From Papio anubis (taxonomy: Eukaryota; Chordata; Mammalia; Primates; Cercopithecidae), in the NCBI RefSeq assembly GCF_008728515.1, contig NC_044981.1, positions 8,378,895-8,442,894 of the forward strand: a stretch of DNA of 64,000 nt, given 5' to 3'. Positions 35,068-47,047 of the stretch are shown piece by piece. Position numbers and translations under genes: made by a program. Numbering within the stretch: the first letter of the stretch is position 1; each line of letters opens with the position of its first letter. The notes beneath the pieces are model-generated. The model was not told where the DNA came from. It did not search any database and was given only the letters and a program-made list of their open reading frames with translations.

Positions 35068-37883
35068 ATTGTATTTATTTATTTATTTTTAAATTTACTT
35101 TAAGTTCTGGGATACATGTGCAGAACATGCAGGTTTGTTATGTGTGCCATGGTGGTTTGCGGCACCTATCAACCTATCATCTAGGTTTTAAGCCCCGCAT
35201 GCATTAGCTATTTATCTTCATGTTCTCCTTCCCCTCTCCCCCAACCCCCTAACTGGCCCCAGTGTGTGTTGTTCCCCTTCCTGTGTCCATGTGTTCTCAT
35301 TGTTCAACTCTCACTTATAAGTGAGAACATGTGGTGTTTGGTTTTCTGTTTTCTGTGTTAGTTTGTGGAGAATGATGGCTTCCAGCTTCATCCATGTCCC
35401 TGCAAAGGGCATGATCTCATTTCTTTCTATGGCTGCATAGTAGTCCACGGTGTTTATGTACCATTTTCTTTATTTGGTCTATCGTTGATGGGCATTTGGG
35501 TTGGTTCTATGTCTTTGCTATTGTAAACAGTGCTGCAATAAACATACGTGTGCATGTGTCTTTATAGTAGAATGATTTATATTCCTTTGGGTATATACCC
35601 AGTAATGGGATTGCTGGATCAAATGGTATTTCTGGCTCTAGATCCTTGAGGAATCGCCACACTGTCTTCCACAATGGTTGAACTAATTTACATTCCCACC
35701 AACAGTGTAAAAGCATTCTTACTTCTCTACAGTGTCGCCACCATCTATTGTTTCGTGACTTTTTCATAATCACCATGCTGACTGGTGTGAGATGGTATCT
35801 CATTGTGGTTTTGATTTGCATTTCTCTAATGATCGGTGGTGTTGAACTTTTTTTCATATGTTTGTTGGCCACATAAATGTCTTCTTTTGGGAAGTGTCTG
35901 TGCATATCCTTTGCCCACTTTTTGATGGGGTTGTTTGTTTAAGTTCCCTGTAGATTCTGGATGTTAGACCTTTGTCAGATGGGTAAATTGCAAAATTTTT
36001 CTCCCATTCTGTAGGTTGTCTGTTAATTCTGATGATAGATTCTTTTGTTGTGCAGAAACTTTTTAGTTTAATTAGATTGCATTTGTCAATTTTGACTTTT
36101 GTTGTGATTGCTTTTGCTGTTTTTTTCATGAAATTCTTGCCTATGCCTATTTCCTGAATGGTATTGCCTAGGATTTTTATGGTTTTTGAGTTTTACATTT
36201 AAATCTTAATCCATCTTGAGTTAATTTTTGTATAAGGTGTAAGGAAGGGGTCCAGTTTCAGTTTTCTGCATATGAGTAGCCAGTTTTCCCAGCACCTTAT
36301 TAAGTAGGAAATCCTTTTCCCATTCCTTGTTTTTGTCAGGTTTGTCAAAGATCAGATGGCTGTAGATGTGTGGTGTTATTTCCGAAGTTTCTCTTCTGTT
36401 CCATTGATCCATATGTCTGTTTTGGTACTAGTACCATGCTGTTTTGGTTACTGTAGTCTTGTAGTATAGTTTTAAGTTAGGTAGCATGATGCCTCCAGCT
36501 TTGTTCTTTTTGCTTAGGATTGTCTTGGCGATATGGGCTGTTTTTTGGTTTCATATGAAATTTAAAGTAGTTTTTTCTAATTCTGTGAAGAATGTCAATG
36601 GTAGTTTGATGGGAATAGCATTGAATCTATAAATTACTTTGGACAGGATAGCCATTTTCATGATATGGATTATTCCTATTCATGAGGACAAAATGTTTTT
36701 CCATTTGTTTATGTCCTCTCTTATTTATTGAGCAGCGGTTTATAGTTCTCCTTGAAGAGGTCCTTCACATCCCATGTTAGTTGTATTCCTGGGTATTTTA
36801 TTCTCTTTGTATCAATTGTGAATGGGAATTCATTCATGATTTGGCTCTCTGCTCTCTCAACATGCTTTGACTAGTGAGAGGCATCATGCTACCTAACTTA
36901 AAACTATACTACAGGGCTACAGTAATCAAAACAGTATGGTGCTGGTGCCAAAACAGACATATAGATCAATGGAACAGAAGAGAAACTTCCGAAATAACAC
37001 CACACATCTACAACCATCTGATCTTTGACAAACCTGACACAAACAAGGAATGGGAAAAGGATTTCCTACTTAATAATGGTGCTGGGAAAACTGGCTACCC
37101 ATATGCAGAAAACTGAAACTGGACCCCTTCCTTACACCTTAAACAAAAATTAACTCTACATCACTTATTGGTGTATAGGAATGCTTGTGATTTTTGCACA
37201 TTGATTTTGTATCCTGAGAGTTTGCTGAAGTTGCTTATCAGCTTAAGGAGTTTTTGGGCTGAGATGATGGGGTTTTCTAAATATAGAAACATGTCATCTT
37301 CAAACAGAGACAATTTGACTGCTGCTTTTGCTATTTGAATACCCTTTATTTCTTTCTCTTGCCTGATTGCCCTGGCCAGAACTTCCAATACTATGTTGAA
37401 TAGGAGTGGTGAAAGAGGGCATCCTTGTCTTGTACTGGTTGTCGAAAGGAATGCTTTCCAGCTTTTGCTCATTCAGTATGATATTGGTTGTGGGGTTGTC
37501 ATAAATAGCTTCTATTATTTTGTGATATGTTCCATCAATACCTAGTTTATTGAGAGTTTTTAACATAAAGGAATGTCAAATTTTATTGAAAGCCTTTTCT
37601 GCATCTGTTGAGATAATCATGTGGTTTTTAACATTGGTTCTGTTTATGTGATGGGTTATGTTTATAGATTTGCATATGTTGAACCAGTCTTGTATCCCAG
37701 GGATGAAGCCAACTTGATCATGGTGGATAAGCTTTTTGATGTGCTGCTGGATTCAGTTTGCCAGTATTTTGTTGAGGATTTTTGCATTGATGCTCATCAG
37801 GGATATTGGCCTGAAGTTTTCTTTTTTTGTTGTGTCCCTACCAGGTTTTGGCATCAAGATGATGCTGGCCTCATAAAATGAGG
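35068..37883 (-). mobile_element. Primate L1 (L1PA/L1PB age), 5' truncated, minus strand
   Basis: Antisense L1 with a (TTTA)-rich tail at about 35068-35090, then 3' UTR (ttctgggatacatgtgcag), ORF2 C-terminal and thumb regions, and reverse transcriptase up to ggcctcataaaatga. Translated minus-strand fragments show the ORF2p C-terminus (35507-35905: LLHCWWECKLVQPLWKTVW, then IPLLGIYPKEYKSFYY) and the RT core (37161-37472: GCPLSPLLFN, FEDDMFLYLEN). The usual FADD catalytic motif reads FEDD. A 279-base internal block (36878-37156) is inverted. Confidence 0.93.
36878..37156. repeat. Inverted duplicate of 36218-36495 inside the L1
   Basis: Reverse complement of 36218-36495 with about 15 differences over 279 positions (about 95%). 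Both copies share changes I regard as private to this L1 (tacctaacttaaaac, agagaaacttc, ggatttcctacttaa), so the block was copied locally after insertion. Spacer 382 bases. About 25 bases of unexplained sequence (ctctctcaacatgctttgac...) precede it, and a few L1 bases are lost before ttattggtgtatag. Confidence 0.9.
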
Positions 37884-37889
37884 CTTTTT

Positions 37890-38225
37890 TGCCCTCTCTT
37901 CACCTTTTGTCATCACGGGGTGGAAAACTCCCTGGAATCATGCTAATGCTGCCATTTTTGGTACATGGGACCCTGAAGGAGCATATAGCTCTATTGCACG
38001 TGCACATGTTTCTCCTATCATAAATATTCATTCACCTCCTATAGCTCATCAAATATGTATATTTAGCCACCCCATTCAGCATAAATTCTTGTCCCCCTTT
38101 CTCCTCCCTCAAAATGTCTTTTCTGGCTTCTGGCCGGATGCTGTGCTTCCCAGCCCATCAGACAGCCTGGCCACCCTGCAGGGTGCACCCCTTTATGGGA
38201 AATACAGCTCTCCTTTCCAAATTAA
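37890..38225 (+). mobile_element. ERV1-type LTR fragment, tentative
   Basis: Has LTR features: cataaattcttgtcccc, a cytosine-rich stretch, gccaccctgcagggtgc and a downstream end ggaaatacagctctccttt similar to the R/U5 start of MER4/MER61-like LTRs. It begins almost exactly where the L1 stops. The family is not certain. Confidence 0.4.
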
Positions 38226-38290
38226 TATTGTATATATGTTATATATATAAAATAATCTCTTTTCCAAATTAAATATACATATATATATCT
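38226..38290. repeat. AT-rich simple repeat with partial duplication
   Basis: TATA-rich DNA. The block ttccaaattaa occurs at about 38215-38225 and again near 38261-38271, each followed by an ATAT run, so the unit is a local duplication. Confidence 0.65.
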
Positions 38291-40143
38291 CCAGTCTTCA
38301 TCCTTTTGAATGAAATATGGAATGAGATTTGTCTATAGATTTATCTATATGCATACAGATTTATAATTGTATAAATTAGGCAAAGAACATTTTATGAAAG
38401 CCTTTTTATAAGAGTTTATTTTTTCTTGAAATTTTCTGTAATAGATTTTTTTCCAGTCGTTTGGGGGGGTCTATGTCTATATTAGAACCTACAGGGAGAT
38501 TTAAATTATTTAAATTATCCCAATTAAGGGGGATATTTTTGAGTCTCTTGATCTGATGATTTAATCTTGTCATTGCCCTTCATAACACTTGCAAAGCTTA
38601 GCAAGATCATGAAGAGAAATTGCATTTTATTCTAGAACCTGTGATAGAAATCTCTGGAGTTTATCTTTGTAATTTCTCATTTTTTTCCCTGTAAGAATCA
38701 CCAATGCTCATTCCACTATCTATGAATAATTTTAGTTGACAATCAAAATATATTAACCCCCAGTGACCTGAGAGCAATGAAATCCACCATTTCCTATTCT
38801 GAAGACTGTTCGGCAAACACAGATTTAAATCTCTTTACACTTCAAAATTTTTTACCAACGAAAAGCTCAATGAAATTGCCTACAAATAATTTCTGGATAG
38901 TTTAACCTATGCTTTCTGAATTATATTGCATTTTATCCTGCTGATAGAAAGTATAGTAAATTTTCATTGTTTAAGACCTGATTTTAGAGCCGCTCATGAA
39001 GACAATTCTGTTTAGATTCAGTAATAAAAGTCAAACTTCCCTCCACTTTTGGCCAGAAGAGGGAAGCAGTTGACTGCATCTGAGGCATCTGTTCATGGAT
39101 TCCAGCAAACTTTTGTACTTCAAATTAATTACCACTCAATAATGTAATAGTTAAAATAATGCACAGCTCTCAAATGTCACTTTGTGAAATTAAAGGAAAT
39201 GTATCAGGTATGTATTTTCTTTTCATTCGTTTATGTCTTGAAATTACTTAGCTTCTTAGACTCTGTGTTTGTGAAATTTAACGAACACTGCTAACTGATA
39301 GTCAATCTCTGCTTTAAGTCAGAGCTTTACGATTGGATTAGAAAATCAATAACCAAACAACCAGAAGACCTGCCTTATTGGTCTCAACTTTTGCCTCTGA
39401 AATGAGAAAGTTATTTCCTAATTGTTCCACAGAGTTAAATACAAGCTCCTGGCAACATGGGATAATATATGTTTACCTCTACAAGTGCTTATATTAATAT
39501 TAGGCTATTATTTTAATTTTTTCTTACTTAAGATGTGATCACTCCCTTAAATAGCTCTTTTGTCTTGTTCTTGCCTTATCTCTGTTATTTTTGGTAATGT
39601 ACCAGATGAACTTCAGGCTCATCTGAAATGTTTCCCTGAATTAGTTTGTGCTCCAAAGGCCACGTGGAGTAGAGCACTGAGGAAAAGTTTTCTGGATAAT
39701 TCAATTAATAAAACACAAATGAAGCCCCTATCATGGATTAAACATGAGAATTTAAATATTTCTGTGTTGATAATTGTACACATTTCCTTTTTCATTTTGA
39801 GTTGATGCTAGCTCTGTTTATATAACCAGACACTTTATGATAAATGAATGCTAAGAACTCAGTCCACTTGCCATCATGGTACGTTGTATTCATCTAGGCC
39901 TCACAGAAATAGGGTTACTAGATGATCCATAGTGAATCTGTCATTCACTGTCTGTTACAGACCTTGTTTTGGTAACCTGATGCGGATATTCATTTTCTTC
40001 ACTGTATTTTTTTTATTCCTGAATATATTTAGTTTTTAAATTTTTTCTTCATTTCACCCTGATTAAATTCTCATATTAGGAGCACTTTAGTAAAGGGCCT
40101 AAAATAAGAACATATACCCAAAGAAGTCTCAAAATAGCATTAG
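38291..40143. other. Low-repeat stretch, possible conserved non-coding DNA
   Basis: About 1.85 kb without a recognised transposon. The frame at 39560-39805 has no domain I know. 38750-39110 looks the least repeat-like. Confidence 0.4.
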
Positions 40144-40144
40144 C

Positions 40145-40409
40145 AGCTGGGCGTGGTGGCTCATGCCTGTAATGCCAGCACGTTGCAAGGCCGAGACAGG
40201 TGAATCACCTGAGGTCAGGAGTTTGACACCAGCATGGGCAACATGGTGAAACCCCATCTCTTCTAAAAATACAAAAATTAACTGGTGCGGTGGCAGGCGC
40301 CTGTAATCCCAGCTACTTGGGAGGCTGGGGTAGGAGAATCACCTGAACCTGAGAGGCAGAAGTTGCAGTGAACCGAGATCATGCCACTGCACTCCAGCCT
40401 GGGTGATCT
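40145..40409 (+). mobile_element. Alu, plus strand, 3' end missing
   Basis: Sense Alu from agctgggcgtggtggctcat to ctccagcctgggtgat. The terminal part and poly(A) tail are absent; unrelated sequence (ctttttattg) follows directly, so the 3' end was deleted after insertion. Confidence 0.95.
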
Positions 40410-40503
40410 TTTTATTGTTTTAGAAGGTAAATTCTCATTTTCACACTGATTTATTTTTATAAAACAACTCCTTTTAAGGAACAAATATTCATTTCTAGTT
40501 GGA

Positions 40504-40690
40504 GCAGTATTTCTGAAACTTTAGCAGGTATCAGAATCATCCGGAGAGCTTGTGAAAACATTGATTAAAAAACCCAATCACAGAGCTTCTGGTTTGTTAG
40601 GTCTGGGGTGGGGCCCAAGAATTTCCATTTGTAGCAGGTTCCCAGGCAATGTTGATGTTGGTCTGGAGAACACACATTGAGAACCATTGG
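40504..40690 (+). mobile_element. MER5A DNA transposon, nearly complete
   Basis: Sense MER5A from cagtatttctgaaacttt through gtatcagaatcatccgg, ttaggtctggggtgggg, caagaatttccatttg and ggcaatgttgatgttgg to the terminal repeat cattgagaaccattgg. Confidence 0.95.
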
Positions 40691-40784
40691 ATTAGAAAAA
40701 ATAATGTGTAATGAATGATTTGTACAGTCACAGCTACCTAAAAGTGAAAGCTTAGCTGTTACTATTACCTAAGGTACCGAGTTT

Positions 40785-41070
40785 AGAATTGTTAATAAAC
40801 AGTAAACATTCCTTGAATGCCTACTATGAACTAGACACTGTGGTAGGTTTGAAGAGCTTATACCCTGGGTGAGGAGAAATGTGGGGTCACATGGGGACAA
40901 ATAGGAGAAAAATCACCTGCTCTTGGGGTTTATGGAGAACTTCTTGTAGGAGATGACTCCTGAGTTAAGTTTTGACATGAGCAAGTGTTACCTAGGTCAG
41001 TAGAAGCTGAACAATTCTTATAGACAGAGAGAATAACCCAAGAAACTAAGAAAAGGTTGAAACAGCAGTT
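40785..41070 (-). mobile_element. L2 LINE 3' end, minus strand
   Basis: Antisense L2: attccttgaatgcctactat, gaactagacactgtggtagg, gaagagcttataccc and later gagatgactcctgagttaag follow the order of L2 3' ends. Very diverged. Confidence 0.6.
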
Positions 41071-41853
41071 TTTATTACAAAGATGAAAGCTTGAGTTATA
41101 GAAAATAGGCAGTGATGTAGTTTCGCTTTCAAGAAAGTAAATTTGAGGATAGAAGATAATAATACAGTTTTGTTTTTAGCAAATATTTGTGTGTTACCCA
41201 GTGTATGGAAGTGGTTTTATTGTGTGTGTTGTTTGTTTGTTGTTAAAAAGTGGCTTGGTTTGCATTTTGTTGGGATTTTCAACATTTTCTCATGGTAATT
41301 GATTAGAAAAAGGCAAAAATGGGGGGAAAATTTGTCAAGACTATTCATTTTAGTGATTTTAAATAATCTGTACTCTTAATGAATCTCAACTATGCTCAAT
41401 ATATTGTCATTTCTAAATTTTGAATTGATGTTATTTGGTGAGAATGATTTTACTTCAGCTAATGTGAAACTGCATATGTAGCTTAAAACAGAAATGGCAC
41501 TTTAAAATAAAATTTCAATATCAAGTAATGCCAAATCATATTAATCAACTTGAGTATGTTAGAAACTAATTCTTTTTTGTGGAATTTTGAACTGCTTCAT
41601 GGGCAATAGAGGAACTGCACATCACAGTTACCCCCCTCCCAAAAATATAATGCTCACTTCAAAAGGTAAACTTCCTTCTTCCTCACATAGGAAAAAAAGA
41701 TGGATAAATTAACAGGAACTAAAAGCAGAGGCACAACTACTATATAAACAAATAATACAAAAATGCATGAAACTGAAAAATGATCATGGCACCTAAAGTT
41801 AGCATTAGTCTCTTTTCTATGTATCAGGCTGACATATTAGAAAATAAAAAATT

Positions 41854-41884
41854 ATATATATATATGATTTTCATATATATATAT
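41854..41884. repeat. Perfect AT-rich hairpin
   Basis: 14 bp arms (atatatatatatga / tcatatatatatat) around a 3-base loop. Confidence 0.9.
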
Positions 41885-42488
41885 GAAGCACATATCTTGA
41901 ATAACAAAGGCATCTCAATTTTGAAGTAAGGAATTTTTTTAGGTAAATCCAAAAAGCAAGAAAATGATTTGGAAATGATAAAATAGGTCTGTATTTCAAA
42001 TAGAATATAAAGACATAGTGAACAGGAAGAAAATGAAGCTAAAAGAGTTCAGTATGATGAAAGAAAGTCTATTGCTATAGTAGCTCAACAAGTCAGAATC
42101 CTCAGGAAGTGCACACTCTTTGGTGTGTTAATATGTCTTCAAATGGAGCTGTTTAAATCATTTACTAAGATTTAATAGCTAAATATAGGCACAATAACAG
42201 TATATTTTATAACCTTTTTGGATCAAAGAATATTCACACACTTATTTGTGGGTAGAATATGCTTAACTCTTAGCAATATAATGGTGCCATTTGACATTGC
42301 AAGAAGGGTAAATAGTAACACCCCAAAATTATGACGACGATTTTTAAAATGTAATTAATTTAATTAGAGCACCAGAAACAAAGAAATTCTGGAAAAGGAG
42401 CAGCAGGAGAGAATTTCACTAACATCTTTCACAAATCTCGACTGTAATTTAGCGTTTAAATAATCCTTTTGTCAAAATAGTGAACTGG

Positions 42489-42522
42489 CTTTCTGCAAAG
42501 GACGTCTTTCTGCAAAGGGCGT
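42489..42522. repeat. 17 bp tandem duplication
   Basis: Units ctttctgcaaaggacgt and ctttctgcaaagggcgt, one mismatch. The pair is bracketed by gaactgg at 42482-42488 and 42526-42532. Confidence 0.9.
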
Positions 42523-42691
42523 CTTTGAACTGGTTTTTACTTGTGGAGCTGTTTTGTGTACTGAAGAGTATCCACTTGTCAAGATGCCATTCTGAAACCC
42601 AGATGAGTAGCTGAGAAGCTCATTTTGCTTGCCCTCGGGACAGCTAAGCTTTACATTTTTGATGACAATGGAATGCAGTAGTTTATGTCAG

Positions 42692-42724
<33 letters not shown>

Positions 42725-42744
42725 TGTGCATGCGCGCACACGGG
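42692..42744. repeat. (GT)n repeat with GC-rich end, Z-DNA-prone
   Basis: Strict purine-pyrimidine alternation for about 50 bases: GT units, then gtgcatgcgcgcacac. Confidence 0.92.
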
Positions 42745-44104
42745 TGTTATTCTACAGCTTCTGTTTGAGGTTCACCTTACTTAATTACAAAGTAAGCGTG
42801 AAGCAGGGAACACCCTTTGCAACTAACCTTCACTTTTCATCTCAGAATTGTGCACTCTGCAAAAATCTGATCTTCTCTCCATTTTAGTTTTAAAAATAGT
42901 TTATATAAAAAATGAGAAGCAACAAAACAGAAATTTTAAAAATGTACACTAAGGTGCTTTGCTTGCTTCAAAGATAGAAATACTGTGTTTCTTATTTCTA
43001 TTCCATCTTAGAATTTAGACAAGCAGAAAGAATCCAGAAGGTCTTCTATGGCCGTTTTATTAAACAGCCATAGGTCTTGAGAAACTGATTCTATGTGTCT
43101 GTAAGTTTACTCAGAATTCCAGTGACACCAGCTTTACTTCTAAAAAAAAGACATTATTGATGATTAAACTTAAAATACTTTTGAGATTATAATTAGAAAT
43201 TCAACATATGTAATTGAATAAAGCAGTAATTTCTTGAGTTATAGTATTAAGTAGCATATTTTATAATATCTACGTAGCTAACAAAATATCTGTATCATAA
43301 ACCTTGCCTATACATAACTCCAGTGGTTTGTTTCTGGGAATACAATCACAATAGGGAGAAAAATCAGTGTGTAATTGTGACAAAATAGCTTCAACCCAAC
43401 CTTTAGTTGTATAATTTTGCTGAAGTTTCTGCATATGTATAGCAAAGGAATTGAACTATATCTCTAAAATTCAATTTCTAAAAATTCCATGATTAAATAA
43501 GTAAACAGATCCACAGGAGGGGAAACACTGCAAAAATTCAGGAAATGTGATTATCTTTCTCCCTTCCTTCCTTCTTTTCCTTAGCTGTTTAGCCTATGAA
43601 TCCCGCCTTTAATAAAAGTGAATAAATTATATTGATATAGCACATGAGAAACTTATGTTAAAAGCTTACAAGAAGAGATGGAGAATGGTAAAGATACAGT
43701 TCAAAGAAGTGATAAATGTCTGGGATCAGGAAATGATGTTCTGGTAGAGCTATTTGTTATATCAACAATAAGACTGAGATAGGAAGCTTTGAGCTGAAGG
43801 ATGTGGGTAACGAGTGTCAGGGAGGCCCTGGAAAAAAAGCTCAAGTCAATGGCATTAGCTGAGCAATGGAGATTGAAAATTAGGTTTAAATATTTCGATG
43901 CACCCAGATCACAGCCATGCCAATGGGTACTGCATTTCAGGGACTCTTCCTTTGCCGGCAATTCAGTTTTCCTAAAACACCAATCTCACCAGGTAGACTT
44001 CCAAGAAGATAATTAATTTTCTGCTCATGCAGCAAAATGTGTAAGAGGAAAAAAGCAAACAGATTCCTGGTCATATAGAAACAAATAAGGCAGATGGGAA
44101 AGGC

Positions 44105-44330
44105 AATGTAGTGTGGTAAAAAATTCACAGACCTGACATTGACTCTAACAAGATATTTCACATAGGGCAAGGTTTTTTTTTTTTTGTCTTTTTAATCCTT
44201 TTGGTTGTCAATTTCCTCATGCATAAGATGGAGTTTATACCAATCCTCACATAGCAGTGATATGAGGATTAAACGAAGCAAGACTTATAAAGCATCTCAC
44301 ATAGTGCCTGGAAATAATGGGTGCTCTCCC
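44105..44330 (+). mobile_element. MIR SINE
   Basis: Sense MIR with tgtcaatttcctcatgcata, agatggagtttataccaat, gatatgaggattaaacgaag and gcatctcacatagtgcctgg. A poly(T) run at 44172-44183 interrupts it. Confidence 0.8.
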
Positions 44331-45212
44331 TTCAGTTTTTCCTTTTTTTTTTTCCCTTTTTACACTTTTTCTTTTTCTTGCTCCTGATGTTTTCCCCACT
44401 CTCTCACCAAGTAAGAAACAGAAGTTTCCAAGTAAAAGATCCTCTTAATATCCAAATGGCCTGTTGGGTGGCTCGTTAAGGTCTTAGAGTCCTAGAGGGG
44501 GATGTTTCTTCCTAAAATCCCTCAGAACACAGTTTCCAGTAGCTTGGAGTCCTGAGCTGCTCTCCAGGGTGCTGCTGGGCATTTTTAAGATTCTCTCCTC
44601 AATGGGGAGTTGCTTTCATCTTCCTAGGGGCTCTAAAGTACTTCCTGGAATTAGAGCTTTTGTGGAGATATTTATTGGCAGTGACAGACAGAGCTCTTTA
44701 TCTTTTCAAAGAGCAGCTCTACCAGGAAGGAATTGTTTGGCCATGTCTAGGAGTACAGGGGCAAATCTGGACATGATTTTTACTGCTTGAACTGCAAAGC
44801 TACTTGGGTTAACACTGAAATTAATTTTTTTTTTCTGAGCTATATTGTAGGATGGCATTATATATAAAGTTTACTTTGAAAGCTTCCAATGGCACCTCTT
44901 GGTTTAATCAAGATTGACATTTTTATTAATCCCAGTAAAGACTCTATCTAGGGTACTGCCTTAAAGTGTGTCTCAAAAACACCTGAGAAGTAGGACTCTG
45001 TTTGGGTTTAGCCATTGTGCCTGTTCAATTGTTCTTGCCTGAGAGCAGGACACTTTCACACCGTTTTCAAATCAGTTCAGTTTATGAGGGGTGATACTCA
45101 TCATGTACTTGTAGGCTAATGGGTGCAAAATACAGATTCTGCCCTCAAAAAGTGCAACCTTGAGATAGGGTGATGTTTCAGGTCCATCAGTGTGAAATTT
45201 AGGAAGTAGAAC
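44331..45212. other. No feature recognised
   Basis: Low-repeat sequence starting with a T/C-rich stretch. The 44569-44790 frame matches no family known to me. Confidence 0.4.
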
Positions 45213-45597
45213 TGATATGGTTTGGCTCTGTGTTCTCACCGAAATCTCATGTTGAATTGGAATCCCCAGTATTGGGGAAGGGACCTGGTGGGAGGTGATT
45301 GGATCACAGGGACAGATTTCGCCCTTGCTGTTCTCATGATAGTGAGTGAGTTCTCACCAAATCTGATGGTTTAAAAGTGTGTGACACTTCTCCCTTTGCT
45401 CTCTCTCTTTCTCCTGCCACCATGTGAAGGCATGCTTGCTTCCCCTTTCGTTTTTGCCATGATTGTAAGTTTCTTGAGGCCTCCCAGCCATGCTTCCTGT
45501 ACAGTGTGTGGAACTGTGAGTCAATTAAACCTCTTTTCTTTATAAATTACCCAGTCTCAGGTAGTTCTTTGTAGCAGTGTGAGAATGGATGAATACA
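45213..45597 (+). mobile_element. MST-type MaLR solo LTR
   Basis: Complete sense LTR, 385 bases, starting tgatatggtttggctctgtg and ending tggatgaataca. Internal blocks gggacctggtgggaggtgat, agtgagtgagttctcacc, tgtgagtcaattaaacctc and aaattacccagtctcagg match MSTA/MSTB. A clean 5 bp target duplication is not seen (agaac before, gaaagaac after). Confidence 0.95.
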
Positions 45598-45707
45598 GAA
45601 AGAACTAAAGGGTTATTATTGACAAGCGAGTACTTTTAATGTTTTGCCTTGTGAAAATGTAGTAGTTCAGGTAAAACAAAACAAAAGAAGAAAAAGTTCA
45701 AGAGTAC

Positions 45708-45756
45708 AGTTTGGTGCAAAAGTAATTGCAGTTTTTGCCATTGAAAGTAATGAAAA
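45708..45756 (+). mobile_element. MADE1 (mariner MITE), left half
   Basis: Left arm of the 80 bp palindromic MADE1: gtttggtgcaaaagtaattg, cagtttttgccatt, then aaagtaatg. The right arm stops after about 10 bases. Intact MADE1 palindromes give rise to miR-548-type hairpins; this copy cannot fold that way. Confidence 0.9.
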
Positions 45757-46374
45757 TAGAAAATGTCCCTGATAAAGTTTACCAAATAGTAATAAATATG
45801 CTTTCCACAACATACTCTCGCAATTTTATTGAAACAGTTTCTGGGACTCTGGGTAGTTTTCCAGACTCTGATGATGAGCACAGTAGTTACCACTGGCAGA
45901 CGTGGGAGGAGCAGGCAGCTTGGCTCCGTCTCTGGGGAACATCGAAATATTAATACAATGGGCAGCTCAAAATCCAGAGCTGGCTGAAGCCGTCAGGACT
46001 CGGCCTAAGTTTGTCACTTCAGAGTGGGCACCACATAACTGACTGACTTCCCAAGAACTGGGGGTGGCAGGTCATGCCACCTGGTTCAGTGCTGCTACAT
46101 CTTACCTGCAGAGCTTGGAACATTCCTTTTGTTCTAGTAGATAAGTGAAGAAGAGCCAACCTCAATGAAATACACTTCCCTTGAATGTGTATCTCATAGG
46201 CTGTTTGACTGTTATGAAAAATGTCATCTACGAAAATAATGGTATACATGTTGCTAAGAGACATTAGATGTTATTGCCGGAGTCAATATTTCAGAATTAA
46301 GGATGGTAATCTAACATTACTGCTTTTAGCTGTCCCTGAAGATCCTAAATTGAATTATTATTTTAAACTTGTAG
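45757..46374. other. No feature recognised
   Basis: Low-repeat sequence. Frames at 45726-45953 (+) and 46019-46264 (-) lack known domains. Confidence 0.4.
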
Positions 46375-46580
46375 ATTGCAGCGTAATCAGTGGGTAAAAG
46401 TATGGGCTCTGGCATTAAACTGCCTGGATTTCCTGCTGGACAAGTTACTTAACCATTTTATGCCTCGGTTTCCCCATCTGTAATATCCCTTTCCTCATAC
46501 GGTGATTGTGAAGCTTACATGAGTTAATGCATACAATGGTACTAGAAGCATGCCTCGGACATAATTATCATTATCTAAGG
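46375..46580 (+). mobile_element. MIR SINE
   Basis: Well preserved sense MIR: ggtaaaagtatgggctctgg, ttaaactgcctggattt, caagttacttaacc, ctcggtttccccatctgtaa, gtgaagcttacatgagtta and a truncated 3' end. Confidence 0.93.
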
Positions 46581-46993
46581 GTTTGCTGTTAATACACAAA
46601 CTTATCCTATCCCACAGTTCCCAAGAATTTTAACATCAGGGTACCTAACCTACCTTTTAGGATTGTTGGAATGAGAAACTGAACAGTATCTGATATGGGT
46701 TACTGTTTCAAATAGTATGTGAAGGAGGTGAACATATGACAAGGTGTATCTTTTAACATTGGTGTTTTATCTAGGAATTACATTGTTATTTCAGAAAAGT
46801 GTTTGTTACATTGTATTGGGTATATCACATGTGGTATATTTGAAAACTAATTGTTCACATGAAAGCATTGGCTGGCCTGGCAGTTATCTCATAACCTTGA
46901 ATTTATCTCATTATTGAAAATGTCATAAAGGGATATCAGATACGTGTGGCAGCTCAGCTCATTGTCAAAGACATCTAATTTTTATTGTGAACT
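46581..46993. other. No feature recognised
   Basis: Low-repeat sequence after the MIR. Confidence 0.4.
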
Positions 46994-47031
46994 TTATTCT
47001 CCAGACTGGAGAATTTTATTCTCCAGACTGG
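46994..47031. repeat. Tandem copy of a 16 bp block
   Basis: ttattctccagactgg at 46994-47009 and 47016-47031. The first copy plus spacer also forms an inverted repeat (attctcca / tggagaat). Confidence 0.9.
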
Positions 47032-47047
47032 TTCTATGGTTAAGATC

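Larger units (their letters stand above)
41071..44104. other. Low-repeat region with small simple-sequence features
   Basis: About 3 kb without a recognised transposon. It contains a perfect hairpin at 41854-41884, a 17 bp tandem duplication at 42489-42522 and a GT repeat at 42692-42744. Frames at 43701-44016 on both strands have no known domain. Confidence 0.4.

Noticed and set aside
35507..36129. Minus-strand frames that look like a conserved protein
   Set aside because: They are L1 ORF2p C-terminal fragments, not host genes.
39052..39066. CTCF-like site (ccagaagagggaagc)
   Set aside because: Differs from the CTCF core at two important positions; too weak without binding data.
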